The notes under the pieces are model-generated. The model saw only the letters and a program-made list of their open reading frames with translations. It ran no database searches and had not been told where the DNA came from. 63,942 nucleotides of DNA from contig NZ_PVLR01000046.1 of the NCBI RefSeq assembly GCF_002980625.1, forward strand, positions 1-63,942, written 5' to 3'. The position numbers and the translations under genes are program-made. Shown piece by piece: positions 28,031-36,580 of this stretch; the first letter of the stretch is position 1, and every line of letters begins with the position of its first letter. This DNA is from Malikia spinosa. GTDB lineage: Bacteria > Pseudomonadota > Gammaproteobacteria > Burkholderiales > Burkholderiaceae_C.

Positions 28031-30819
28031 GCGCGGTCTCCATTCTTGTCGTTATCGGGGGCGCCCAGCGGCAGCCAGAAGCTGAAGCAGGCGCCCTGCC
28101 CCGGCTGCGAACGCAGCTCGATCTGGCCGCCGAAATGCTCGATGATCTGGCGGCTGATCGGCAGGCCGAGGCCGGTGCCCTGCGGGCGCTGACTCGCGTC
28201 GCCGCCCTGGCGGAACTTCTCGAACACCAGCGCCTGCTGCTCGGGCGCTACCCCGGGTCCATTGTCCTGCACTTCGACCTGGACGCGGTCGCGCTGCAGC
28301 GCAAGACCGATCCGGATCTGGCCGCTGCCGGCGGGCACGAACTTGGCCGCGTTCGAGAGCAGGTTGATCATGACCTGGGTCAGGCGGTCGGGGTCGGCAC
28401 GCAAGATCACCGGCGACTCGGGCAGATCGAGGGTAAGCAAGGCACCGCGCTCGCGCAGCAGCTCGGCGACGGTATCGGCGCTGCGGCGGATCAGGGCCAC
28501 GAGGTCGAGCTCGGCATGCTGCCATTCGGCGTGGCCGGACTCGATCTTGGCCATGTCGAGCACCTGGTTGACGAGCCGGCCCAGGCGCTCGGTCTCGGCG
28601 ACGATGATGGCCAGGAAGTTCTGCCGCTGCTCCAGGCGCATGGCGGGCGCACCGCCGGCTTCGGCGCGCGCGTCGTCGAGCATCAGCTCGGCCAGGGCGC
28701 GGATCGAGGTCAGCGGGGTGCGCAGCTCATGGGTGACCGAGGACATGAAGTCGTCTTTCAGCCGGTCCAGGCTCTTGAGCTGCTCGTTGGCTGCGCGCAG
28801 CTCGGCGCTGGCGCGTTCGAGCGAGAGCGACTTCTGCTCCAGCTCGCGCGAGTGCAGCAGCAGGCGCTTGGCCTCCTCGACCATCGCGAGCACGTCTTCC
28901 AGCGCCAGCGCCTCCTCCTCGACCACCGAGGCCACCATGACCCGGGCCGAGGCGCTGCCGATCGCGCCGGTCAGCTGGGTCTCGACGAAATGGACCAGCT
29001 CGGCATCGGCCTGCAAGGGCTGCAGGCGGTCGACAAGATCCAGGCGGCTCAGGTCCGAACGCCCATGCTCGCGCGCGTAACGCTCGAACAGCTCGCGCGC
29101 CCGCTCAGGCCCGAGAAAACGCTCGGCCAGCGCCAGCAAGCTGGCGACGCTGGCCTGGCCGCGCCAGAACACCGGCTGCAGCTGGCTGCTGCGCTCGAAC
29201 ACGTCGACGAACAGCAGGGCCTGGCTGGCCTCGGCCACCGAGGGGCTGCGCCAGAGCGAGACACCGACATAAAGGCCGACGTTGCCCAGCAGGCTCCAGA
29301 ACAAGGCATGGGTCAGCGGGTCGAAGCCGCCCAGGCCCAGCAGCGCTTCGGGCCGCAGCCAGTCCAGGCCCCAGGGGCCGACGCGCAGGAAGTCGTCGGC
29401 CATCCAGCCCGACTTGGCCAGCGAGGGCAGCATCAGCGTGTAGCACCAGAGCGCGAAACCGGCCAGCAGGCCGGCCAGCGCACCGTGCCGGGTGGCGCCG
29501 CGCCAGTACATGCCGCCCAGCATGGCCGGCGCGAACTGGGCGACGGCGGCAAAGCTGATCAGGCCGATGCTGACCAGCGCATAGGCCTCGCCGGCCAGGC
29601 GGAAATAGCAGTAGCCCAGCAGCATCACGGCCAGGATCGCGAGCCGGCGCGTATTGAGGATCACGCGCGTCAGGTCGTGGCGGCCCTCGGACCAGCGGCG
29701 CGTGCGCAGCAGCACCGGCACCACCAGGTCGTTGCAGACCATGGTCGAGACCGCGATGGTCTCGACGATCACCATGCCGGTAGCGGCCGACAGGCCACCG
29801 ACAAAGGCCAGCAGCGCCAGCGCCGGTTGGCCCTGGCTCAGCGGCAGCGAGAGCACGAAGCTCTCGGGGTCGGCCTGGCCGGGGCCGAAATGCAGCAGCC
29901 CGCCGAGCGCGATCGGCAGCACGAACAGGTTGATCAACAGCAGGTAGAGCGGAAAGACCCAGGCCGCGCGCCGCAGGTGGCGCTCGTCGACGTTCTCGAC
30001 CACCATGAGCTGGAACTGGCGCGGCAGCAGCAGCACCGACAGCATGGCCAGCAAGGTCAGCGCGAACCATTGCGGATGGGCAAAGGCCATGCCCTGGCCC
30101 GGCGCGAACAGGCTGGCGAGTTCGGGCTGGACCGCCGCGCGCGCGAAGATGTCGCCGACGCCGTCGAACAGGCCCCAGCAGACATAGGCGCCGACCGCCA
30201 GAAAGGCCAGCAGCTTGACCACCGACTCGAAGGCGACCGCCGCCACCAGGCCCTCGTGGCGCTCGCTGCTGTCGAGGTGGCGCGCGCCGAACATCATCGT
30301 GAAGCCGGCCAGCGCCAGCGCGAGGTAGACCGTGCTCTCCTGCCACCAGGCGCGCTCGCGCGCCAGCGCCGCGGGCACGGCGGTCAGGACATCGAAGGCG
30401 ACCGAGATGCCCTTGAGCTGCAGCGCGATATAGGGCACGATGCCGACCACCGTGATCAGCGTGACCAGACCGGCCAGCAGCGGGCTCTTGCCGTAGCGGC
30501 TCGAGATGAAGTCGGCGATCGAGGTGATGCGGTAGCGCTGGGCGATGCGCAGCATCTTGCGCAGCACCAGCCAGGCCAGCACCATCGCCAGCATCGGCCC
30601 CAGGTAGATCGGCAGGAACCAGACGCCCGAGCTGGCGGCCCGGCCCACGCTGCCGAAATAGGTCCAGGCGCTGCAGTAGACCGCCAGCGACAGCGCATAG
30701 ACCCAGGAGCTGGCAATGATCGAGCGCCCGGCTGCCGCACGCCGGTCGCCGTAAGCCGCGACCGCGAACAGGGTCAGCAGATAGGCCAGCGAGACGGCGA
30801 CGACCAGCAGCGGCGACAT
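28027..30819 (-). CDS. Solute-symporter-fused sensor histidine kinase (CrbS/MxtR-like)
   Basis: A 930-residue inner-membrane protein. The first ~490 residues are an SLC5-type sodium/solute symporter module with about 13 helices (CSAWTYFGSVGRAASSG is typical). A linker resembling the STAC domain and a coiled coil follow. The kinase core has the phospho-acceptor histidine in THELRTPLTS near residue 697 and the ATPase motifs NLLSNAAKF, DNGPGV and GTGLGLPIS. Proteins of this type couple sensing of acetate or other small carboxylates to gene control, for example acs regulation by CrbS. I chose the start MSPLLVV; the frame is open far upstream but reads as antisense of other genes. It is the first gene of the coupled trio. 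Confidence 0.9.
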   Translation of the reverse strand: MSPLLVVAVSLAYLLTLFAVAAYGDRRAAAGRSIIASSWVYALSLAVYCSAWTYFGSVGRAASSGVWFLPIYLGPMLAMVLAWLVLRKMLRIAQRYRITSIADFISSRYGKSPLLAGLVTLITVVGIVPYIALQLKGISVAFDVLTAVPAALARERAWWQESTVYLALALAGFTMMFGARHLDSSERHEGLVAAVAFESVVKLLAFLAVGAYVCWGLFDGVGDIFARAAVQPELASLFAPGQGMAFAHPQWFALTLLAMLSVLLLPRQFQLMVVENVDERHLRRAAWVFPLYLLLINLFVLPIALGGLLHFGPGQADPESFVLSLPLSQGQPALALLAFVGGLSAATGMVIVETIAVSTMVCNDLVVPVLLRTRRWSEGRHDLTRVILNTRRLAILAVMLLGYCYFRLAGEAYALVSIGLISFAAVAQFAPAMLGGMYWRGATRHGALAGLLAGFALWCYTLMLPSLAKSGWMADDFLRVGPWGLDWLRPEALLGLGGFDPLTHALFWSLLGNVGLYVGVSLWRSPSVAEASQALLFVDVFERSSQLQPVFWRGQASVASLLALAERFLGPERARELFERYAREHGRSDLSRLDLVDRLQPLQADAELVHFVETQLTGAIGSASARVMVASVVEEEALALEDVLAMVEEAKRLLLHSRELEQKSLSLERASAELRAANEQLKSLDRLKDDFMSSVTHELRTPLTSIRALAELMLDDARAEAGGAPAMRLEQRQNFLAIIVAETERLGRLVNQVLDMAKIESGHAEWQHAELDLVALIRRSADTVAELLRERGALLTLDLPESPVILRADPDRLTQVMINLLSNAAKFVPAGSGQIRIGLALQRDRVQVEVQDNGPGVAPEQQALVFEKFRQGGDASQRPQGTGLGLPISRQIIEHFGGQIELRSQPGQGACFSFWLPLGAPDNDKNGDRA

Positions 30820-30845
30820 GGCGTTGGAATACCGGGGCAACGGAC

Positions 30846-31043
30846 TCAGTCCGGCTGCCGCTCCATCAGACAGGCCAGCGCGGCGATCAGCAGGCCCCAG
30901 AGCGCGAACAGCGCGAGCGGAAACAGCGGCAGACCCCAGAGCAGCGTGTCGCGGTTCCAGAGCGCGATCAGCGGATAGTTGAGCAGCAGGCAGCCAGCAG
31001 CGAACAGCGCCAGCAGGCGTTGCGATTCCAGTCTTGGCTTCAT
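30846..31043 (-). CDS. Small two-helix membrane protein next to the sensor kinase
   Basis: A 65-residue protein with two predicted membrane helices (about residues 10-28 and 34-58) and a charged N-terminus MKPRLESQR. It lies 26 bp upstream of the transporter-kinase gene on the same strand, so it is probably co-transcribed and may assist or stabilise the membrane sensor. I recall similar small genes at this position in related bacteria; no function is known. The divergent cNMP/CBS gene starts 157 bp away, so this intergenic region should hold the promoters of both operons. Confidence 0.65.
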   Translation of the reverse strand: MKPRLESQRLLALFAAGCLLLNYPLIALWNRDTLLWGLPLFPLALFALWGLLIAALACLMERQPD

Positions 31044-31200
31044 GCTCAGTCTCCACGCGGGATACGCACCCGCCGCATCGATGTCCAGACTGCCATTGTG
31101 ACCCGGCAGCGCTTACCCGGCACTGACTTCCTGCACGGCCTGCCAGCGCGGCCGGTCCGGGTGCAAAATGGCAACAGCCTGACTGCCGCGCCGATTCCAG

Positions 31201-33024
31201 ATGCCCAACGCCTTCAACTTCTCCGCCTCCCCGTTCGACTGCCTGACGCTCGAGGAGCGCCAGTTGGTGCGCCAGAGCGTCAATGTGGGCTACTACCCCG
31301 CAGGCGCGGTGCTGCTGGCACCGCACATACCGCCGACCCATCTGTTCATCCTGATCAAGGGCCATGTCGTGCAGTGGGACGGCGAGGAGCGGGTATCGAC
31401 CTACGGGCCCGATGACTGCTTCGACGGCCGCGCGCTGCTGGCGGGCAAGGTCAGCGACCGCTTCGTCGCCGCCGAGGAGGTGGTGGCCTACGAACTCAGA
31501 CAGCAGGCGGTGACCGAGCTGATCGCCTCCAACGCTGGCTTCGGTGCGCTGCTGTTTTCCGACCTCGGCCAGCGCCTGAGCGCGCTGTCGCAGCGCCAGG
31601 ACCAGCATCAGCTCCATGCGCTGACATTGGCGCGGGTGGACGAGGCCTATCTGCGGCCCGCGCGCGAGGTCGATGCCGGCACCGACATCGTCTCGGTCGC
31701 GCGCATCCTGCAGACAGAACGGACCCACAACGTGCTGGTGCGCGATGCGCGCAGCGAGCCGCCCCGGCTCGGCATCTTCACCGTGGCCAAGCTGGCGCAG
31801 GCGATCCTGGACGGGCGCCCGCTCGACCAGCTGCCAGTCGGCGAGCTGGCCGACTACCCGCTGCTGACGGTGCAGCGCTCGGACCAGATCGGCGACGCGA
31901 TGACGCTGATGCTGAGTCACCGCGCGCACCGGGTGGTGGTGCTCGACGGGCAGCGCATCGTCGGCGTGCTCGAGTCGCTCGACCTGTTCAGCTTCCTGTC
32001 CAACCACTCGCACCTGATCAGCGCCCAGATCGAGCAGGCCCAGGCGCTCGACGCGCTGAGCCAGGCCGCCGCGCAGATCACGCGCATGATCGCGCTGATG
32101 CAGCGCAGCGGCATGCGGGTGGCCTTGATCGCCAAGCTGGTGCAGCAGCTCAACGCCCAGCTGTTCGAGCGCGCCTGGCAGCTGGTCGCACCAGCCGAGC
32201 TGGTGGCCAACAGCTGCCTGTTCGTGATGGGCAGCGAGGGGCGTGGCGAGCAGCTGCTCAAGACCGACCAGGACAACGGCCTGATCCTGCGCGACGGCTA
32301 CATGCCCCCGGCCGACCTCGACGCGATCTGCGCGCGCTTCTCGCAGGCGCTGGCCGATTTCGGCTACCCCGAATGCCCGGGCCGGATCATGGTCAGCAAC
32401 CCGGACTGGCGCGCGCCGCTGGCCGAGTTCTCGCGTCAGCTGCGCGAATGGCTGATCCTGCCCGACCCCGACAGCCTGATGAAGCTGGCGATCTTCATGG
32501 ATGCACATGCGGTCTGCGGTGATGCCGGCCTGCTGCGCCAGGCGCGCGAGGCGGTGCTGGCGCTGGCGCCCGACAACCAGGCGGTGCTGGCGCGCTTTGC
32601 CTCGGCGATCACGGCCTTTGGCGAAAGCCAGGGCTGGTGGAACAAGCTGTTCTCGCTCGGCGAGGCCGACAGCGGGCTGGACCTCAAGAAGGAAGGCATC
32701 TTCCCGCTGGTGCATGGCGTGCGCAGCCTGGCGCTGGCGCGGCAACTGACCGAGACCGGTACCGTCGCGCGCATCGCGGCGCTGGTCGCAGACGGCGCGC
32801 TCGACGCGACCATGGGCGCCGAGCTGACCGACAGCCTGAGCTTCTTCATGGGCCTCAAGCTCAAGGCCGGACTGGCCGAGATCGACACCGGGCGCACGGT
32901 CACGGGACGGATCGACCCGGCCCAGCTCAGCCCGCTCGAGCGCGACCTGCTGAAGGACACGCTGGCCGCCGTCAAGCGCTTCAAGGCGCTGCTGCGCCAG
33001 CGCTTTCACCTGGATGCGATGTGA
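31201..33024 (+). CDS. cNMP-binding-like / CBS / DUF294 nucleotidyltransferase-like protein
   Basis: A 607-residue cytoplasmic protein. The order is a cyclic-nucleotide-binding-like domain (about 15-130; YYPAGAVLLAP), a CBS pair (about 150-280) and a DUF294 domain resembling the uridylyltransferase nucleotidyltransferase fold, with GSEGRGEQLLKTDQDNGLI near residues 345-363, then a DUF294 C-terminal helical domain. Such proteins are thought to act as nucleotide-sensing regulators like GlnD, but no substrate is established. They are regularly found beside acetate permease or sensor-kinase genes, which is the case here. The downstream exonuclease-like gene starts inside its stop codon (GTGATG). 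Confidence 0.85.
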   Translation: MPNAFNFSASPFDCLTLEERQLVRQSVNVGYYPAGAVLLAPHIPPTHLFILIKGHVVQWDGEERVSTYGPDDCFDGRALLAGKVSDRFVAAEEVVAYELRQQAVTELIASNAGFGALLFSDLGQRLSALSQRQDQHQLHALTLARVDEAYLRPAREVDAGTDIVSVARILQTERTHNVLVRDARSEPPRLGIFTVAKLAQAILDGRPLDQLPVGELADYPLLTVQRSDQIGDAMTLMLSHRAHRVVVLDGQRIVGVLESLDLFSFLSNHSHLISAQIEQAQALDALSQAAAQITRMIALMQRSGMRVALIAKLVQQLNAQLFERAWQLVAPAELVANSCLFVMGSEGRGEQLLKTDQDNGLILRDGYMPPADLDAICARFSQALADFGYPECPGRIMVSNPDWRAPLAEFSRQLREWLILPDPDSLMKLAIFMDAHAVCGDAGLLRQAREAVLALAPDNQAVLARFASAITAFGESQGWWNKLFSLGEADSGLDLKKEGIFPLVHGVRSLALARQLTETGTVARIAALVADGALDATMGAELTDSLSFFMGLKLKAGLAEIDTGRTVTGRIDPAQLSPLERDLLKDTLAAVKRFKALLRQRFHLDAM

Positions 33025-33680
33025 TGGAGCCGCCGCTGATTCCCGGCCGCTGGGCCCAGGCGATCCGGCGCGAATGGCGCCTGCGCCAGCTCAAGGACCC
33101 GGCCTACGCTTTCCTGTTCGAGCCCGCCCCGGCTGACGAATGGGTGTCGCTGGCCTGCGCGACCAGCGGGCATGACCTGGCGCGCGACCAGATCCTGTCG
33201 GTCTGCGCCCTGCGCGTCAGCGGCCAACGGGTGCTGGCCAGCGAGCGGCTCGAGCTGCTGCTGAAACCAACGCGCCCGGTGCCGCCCGAGGCGCTGCGCA
33301 CGCACCGGCTGCGCGAGCAGGAGCTGGCGCAGGGACTGGAAGCCAAGGAAGCGATGCAGCGGCTGCTGCGCTTCATCGGCAGCCGGCCGCTGCTGGGCTA
33401 CTACCTCGAATTCGACCTCGCGCTGCTCGAGCAGCTGATCCGGCCGCTGATCGGGGTCGGGCTGCCGCAACCGGCGGTCGAGGTGTCGGCGCTCTACCAC
33501 GAGTGGCAGTTCCGCCAGCTGCCGCCCTACCAGCAGCAGGGCGACGCCGCGATCGACCTGCGCTATGCCTCGATGCTCGAGCAGCTGGGGCTGCCGGTGC
33601 GCGAGGCGCCCGATCCGCTCGACCGCGCGGTACTGACGGCGCTGGCCTTCATCAAGTTGCGCCAGCTGCAGGTCGGCTGA
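33024..33680 (+). CDS. Exonuclease-fold protein with a damaged catalytic site
   Basis: A 218-residue protein with the DnaQ-like DEDDh exonuclease fold. In active relatives the first motif reads like LDCETTG; here it is LACATSG, so both metal-binding acidic residues are alanine (GCC for GAC, GCG for GAG). The second motif is LLGYYLEFDLALL, keeping its aspartate. The third, DPLDRAVLTAL, keeps an aspartate but not the usual histidine. It is therefore probably not a nuclease, but might still bind a nucleotide or nucleic-acid end. It is translationally coupled to the cNMP/CBS/DUF294 gene. I recall homologues with intact motifs in this gene pair, but could not check. Confidence 0.75.
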   Translation: MEPPLIPGRWAQAIRREWRLRQLKDPAYAFLFEPAPADEWVSLACATSGHDLARDQILSVCALRVSGQRVLASERLELLLKPTRPVPPEALRTHRLREQELAQGLEAKEAMQRLLRFIGSRPLLGYYLEFDLALLEQLIRPLIGVGLPQPAVEVSALYHEWQFRQLPPYQQQGDAAIDLRYASMLEQLGLPVREAPDPLDRAVLTALAFIKLRQLQVG

Positions 33681-33721
33681 AGGCTGGCCGCTGTCACGAC
33701 CCCAGGCGTGACCACATGAAA

Positions 33722-33744
33722 AAACCGGGCACGAAGCCCGGTTT
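33722..33744. terminator. Bidirectional terminator between the DUF294 operon and actP
   Basis: AAACCGGGC (33722-33730) pairs with GCCCGGTTT (33736-33744) around a 5-base loop. An A-rich run precedes and a TTTCTT run follows, so it can end both the convergent actP transcript and the exonuclease-like gene's transcript. Confidence 0.8.
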
Positions 33745-33783
33745 CTTGTGGCGCCGGGATCGCTCCCGGACGATGTTGGCAGA

Positions 33784-35514
33784 TCAGTGACCCGATGCGC
33801 CCGAGGCACCCAGGCCGGTCTCGGAGCGGACCTTCTGCACCGCGTAGGCGGCGCGCTCGTTGGCGGCGTCCTTGCTGCGGTCGAGGATCGAGAACAGCCA
33901 GATGCCGACGAAGCCGATGGTCATCGAGAACAGAGCCGGCGAGCTGTACGGGAACCAGGCCGAGCCCTTGGGGTTGCCGAGCGTGGCTTCCCAGACCGAG
34001 GGCGAGACCACGGTCAGGGCGACCGAGGAGAACAGGCCCAGGAAGCCGCCGATCACGGCGCCCTTGGTGGTGCAATCCTTCCACAGCACGCTCATGAAGA
34101 GCACCGGGAAGTTGGCCGAAGCCGCGATCGCGAAGGCCAGCGACACCATGAAGGCGATGTTCTGCTTCTCGAAGGCAATGCCCAGGGTCACAGCCAGCAC
34201 GCCGAGTGCCAGGGTGGTGATGCGCGAGACCTTGAGCTCGGAAGCGCTGTCGGCCTTGCCCTTCTTGAACACGGTGGCGTAGAGGTCGTGCGAGACAGCG
34301 GAGGCACCCGACAGGGTCAGGCCAGCCACCACGGCCAGGATGGTCGCGAAGGCCACGGCCGAGATGAAGCCGTAGAACACGTTGCCGCCGACGCTCTTGG
34401 CGACCAGCACGGCTGCCATGTTGGCGGTACCGGCACCACCCAGGATGATGCCCTTGGCGACGTCAGCCATCTCGGGGTTGGTCAGCACCAGGGTGATGGC
34501 ACCGAAACCGATGATGAAGATCAGGATGTAGAAGTAGCCGATCCAGGTGGTGGCCCAGAACACCGACTTGCGGGCTTCCTTGGCGTCCGGCACGGTGAAG
34601 AAGCGCATCAGGATATGCGGCAGACCGGCGGTACCGAACATCAGCGCCATGCCGAAGCTGATGGCGGAGATCGGGTCCTTGATGAAGCCGCCCGGGCCCA
34701 TGATGGACAGGCCAGCAGCAGCAGCCTCTTCCGGCGTCTTGCCCGTGTTGGCAGCAATCGCGGTCTTGACTTCAACGCCCTTGGCGAACAGCGCCTCGAA
34801 CGAGAAACCGTACTGCGACATCACCATGAAGGCCATGAAGGTCACGCCCGACAGCAGCAGCACAGCCTTGATGATCTGCACCCAGGTGGTGGCAGTCATG
34901 CCGCCGAACAGCACATAGATCATCATCAGCGCGCCGACGATCACCACCGCCATCCAGTACTCGAGGCCGAACAGCAGCTTGATCAGCTGGCCGGCACCCA
35001 CCATCTGGGCGATCAGGTAGAAGGCGACCACGACCAGCGTGCCCGAGGCCGCAAAGGCGCGGATCGGAGTCTGCTTGAAGCGGTAGCCGGCCACGTCGGC
35101 GAAGGTGAACTTGCCGAGGTTGCGCAGGCGCTCGGCCATCAGGAAGGTGATGACGGGCCAGCCGACCAGGAAGCCGATCGAGTAGATCAGGCCGTCATAG
35201 CCGTTGGCCATCACGGCGGCGGAAATACCCAGGAAGGAAGCAGCCGACATGTAGTCGCCCGCGATCGCCAGGCCGTTCTGGAAGCCGGTGATGCCGCCAC
35301 CGCCGGTGTAGAAGTCGGCAGCCGACTTGGTCTTGGACGCCGCCCATTTGGTGATGTAGAGCGTGCCGCAGACGAACAGGCCGAACATCGCGATGGCGGT
35401 CCAGTTGGTCGCCTGCTTGGCCGACTCGCCGACGTCACCGCCGGCGGCGTGGGCCGCGCCGGCGGCCGCGAGGACCAGCAGCGCGCCCAGGAATGCGCTA
35501 AGGTTTTTCTTCAT
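33784..35514 (-). CDS. actP: Cation/acetate symporter
   Basis: A 576-residue SLC5-family permease with a cleavable-looking N-terminal signal ([19 protein letters not shown]) and about 13 further helices. Characteristic stretches include [29 protein letters not shown] and [15 protein letters not shown]. It takes up acetate, and in E. coli also glycolate, with a cation. Its start overlaps the stop of the preceding DUF485 gene by an ATGA, the usual yjcH-actP arrangement. The neighbouring sensor kinase carries a symporter-like domain of the same superfamily, so sensing and uptake of the same class of substrate is a sensible inference. Confidence 0.93.
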   Translation of the reverse strand: MKKNLSAFLGALLVLAAAGAAHAAGGDVGESAKQATNWTAIAMFGLFVCGTLYITKWAASKTKSAADFYTGGGGITGFQNGLAIAGDYMSAASFLGISAAVMANGYDGLIYSIGFLVGWPVITFLMAERLRNLGKFTFADVAGYRFKQTPIRAFAASGTLVVVAFYLIAQMVGAGQLIKLLFGLEYWMAVVIVGALMMIYVLFGGMTATTWVQIIKAVLLLSGVTFMAFMVMSQYGFSFEALFAKGVEVKTAIAANTGKTPEEAAAAGLSIMGPGGFIKDPISAISFGMALMFGTAGLPHILMRFFTVPDAKEARKSVFWATTWIGYFYILIFIIGFGAITLVLTNPEMADVAKGIILGGAGTANMAAVLVAKSVGGNVFYGFISAVAFATILAVVAGLTLSGASAVSHDLYATVFKKGKADSASELKVSRITTLALGVLAVTLGIAFEKQNIAFMVSLAFAIAASANFPVLFMSVLWKDCTTKGAVIGGFLGLFSSVALTVVSPSVWEATLGNPKGSAWFPYSSPALFSMTIGFVGIWLFSILDRSKDAANERAAYAVQKVRSETGLGASGASGH

Positions 35515-35819
35515 TTTGCGGCGTCCTTCAGGATTTCCTTGGTCAGCTCGTCGAACTCGCCGTTGGCGCGACGGACGTAGATGCCGGTGATCACGATCGT
35601 GAACACGATCACGGCCATGCCGATCGGAACGCCGACCGTGGTCACACCTGCACCCAGGGGCTGGGCCAGGAAGGGTTTGTTGAAGGCGATCAGCGCGATG
35701 TAGCCGTAGTACACGACCAGCATCAGGATGGACAGCAACACGCCGAAGCTGTTGCGCTTGGACTGAAGTTCCTGGTATTTGGGATTTTTCAGGATCTTGT
35801 CGACTACCGGATCACTCAT
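35511..35819 (-). CDS. yjcH: DUF485 membrane protein (YjcH)
   Basis: A 102-residue inner-membrane protein of the DUF485 family. It begins [21 protein letters not shown]-like (the first twenty residues), then has two membrane helices, about 28-50 and 60-82. YjcH-type proteins are nearly always encoded just before acetate permease ActP and are assumed to help it, though the mechanism is unknown. It overlaps actP by 4 bp. The 125 bp upstream contain a near-CRP-like palindrome. Confidence 0.9.
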   Translation of the reverse strand: MSDPVVDKILKNPKYQELQSKRNSFGVLLSILMLVVYYGYIALIAFNKPFLAQPLGAGVTTVGVPIGMAVIVFTIVITGIYVRRANGEFDELTKEILKDAAK

Positions 35820-35858
35820 GGATGTCTCCTCTCATGGTGTGGATGGGGCGAAGCATTT

Positions 35859-35877
35859 CATGTGAAGGATTCACATG
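35859..35877. promoter_or_regulatory. Palindrome upstream of yjcH-actP
   Basis: CATGTGAA (35859-35866) and TTCACATG (35870-35877) form an 8-bp inverted repeat with a 3-bp spacer. It also reads as TGTGA-N5-TCACA, one base shorter in the spacer than a classical CRP site. It lies 40 bp before the yjcH start codon, so it may be an operator near the promoter. The binding protein is unknown. Confidence 0.5.
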
Positions 35878-35944
35878 TGTCCCATTCTCAGGTCGGGTCT
35901 GACGGTCTGCTTACGAAGCCTGTCAACCAGGCCAGCTTCGGGGG

Positions 35945-36580
35945 TTAACCCTGAAAGGAATAACCCTTGCCTGCTCCATACGGGAGCGGCCAGTCCAGGC
36001 AATGCCAGCCACCAAACGCGGGGGCCTGGGCCGGCCAGTCAGTCGCCAGCGGGCGGGCGTCGGGTCGCGCGTGCAGCAGGCTGGCGGCACGGATCACGCC
36101 GGCATGGGTGAACCAGACCAGATCCTGGCTGGCTGGATATTGTTTTTCTGTGGATGGCTGAATCAGGCCTGCATCGTGCAGCGCCTGCCCGACCCGCGCC
36201 AGCAGTTCGGCCACGCTTTCGCGCCCGCCAAAGCGGTGCGAGTGGAAATTGTCAGTCCAGGCATCGAATTCGGCCCGATCGATGGCGTCCCAGCGGCTGA
36301 GCTCGAAGCGGCCGAAGTCCATCTCGTTGAGGCGAGGGTCGCAGAGCGGCAGCGCGAGCTCGGGCCGCCGCGCCTGCAGCGCGCGTGCGAGCTGCTGGGC
36401 GCGCTGCAAGCCGGACATCACCAGGGTGGCGCCGGCGGGCAGCACCGCAGCCAGCTCGCGGGCCGCGCGTTCGGTATCGGCTGCGTCGGCCGGCATGTCG
36501 CTGGCGCCGTAGCAAAGGCCAGGCTCGACCAGCGGGCGGGCATGTCGCACCAGCCAGAGCCGGCGCATGCCGCTGCTCAT
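35945..36580 (-). CDS. cobC: Alpha-ribazole phosphatase-like histidine phosphatase
   Basis: A 211-residue histidine-phosphatase (phosphoglycerate-mutase-like) protein. The catalytic histidine is in WLVRHARP near the N-terminus, a second conserved histidine is in WFTHAGVIRA, and NEMDFGRFEL is the usual conserved segment. In the cobalamin context the likely job is to remove the 5'-phosphate from alpha-ribazole phosphate or adenosylcobalamin phosphate, the last step of nucleotide-loop assembly. Its start overlaps the cobS stop by an ATGA. It is the last gene of the long cobalamin cluster. Confidence 0.85.
   Translation of the reverse strand: MSSGMRRLWLVRHARPLVEPGLCYGASDMPADAADTERAARELAAVLPAGATLVMSGLQRAQQLARALQARRPELALPLCDPRLNEMDFGRFELSRWDAIDRAEFDAWTDNFHSHRFGGRESVAELLARVGQALHDAGLIQPSTEKQYPASQDLVWFTHAGVIRAASLLHARPDARPLATDWPAQAPAFGGWHCLDWPLPYGAGKGYSFQG

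Noticed and set aside
28135-30978. Open frame of 947 codons antisense to the transporter-kinase gene
   Set aside because: It is a shadow of the real gene: the product is a Q/R/H/G-rich low-complexity string, while the sense frame gives a complete symporter/kinase.
28027-33009. Apparent 1660-residue minus-strand protein
   Set aside because: Only the last 930 residues are a real protein. The upstream part is antisense to the cNMP/CBS/DUF294 gene and passes through an intergenic region.
33748-35580. Open frame of 610 codons antisense to actP
   Set aside because: Same shadow effect; the sense strand encodes an unmistakable acetate permease.
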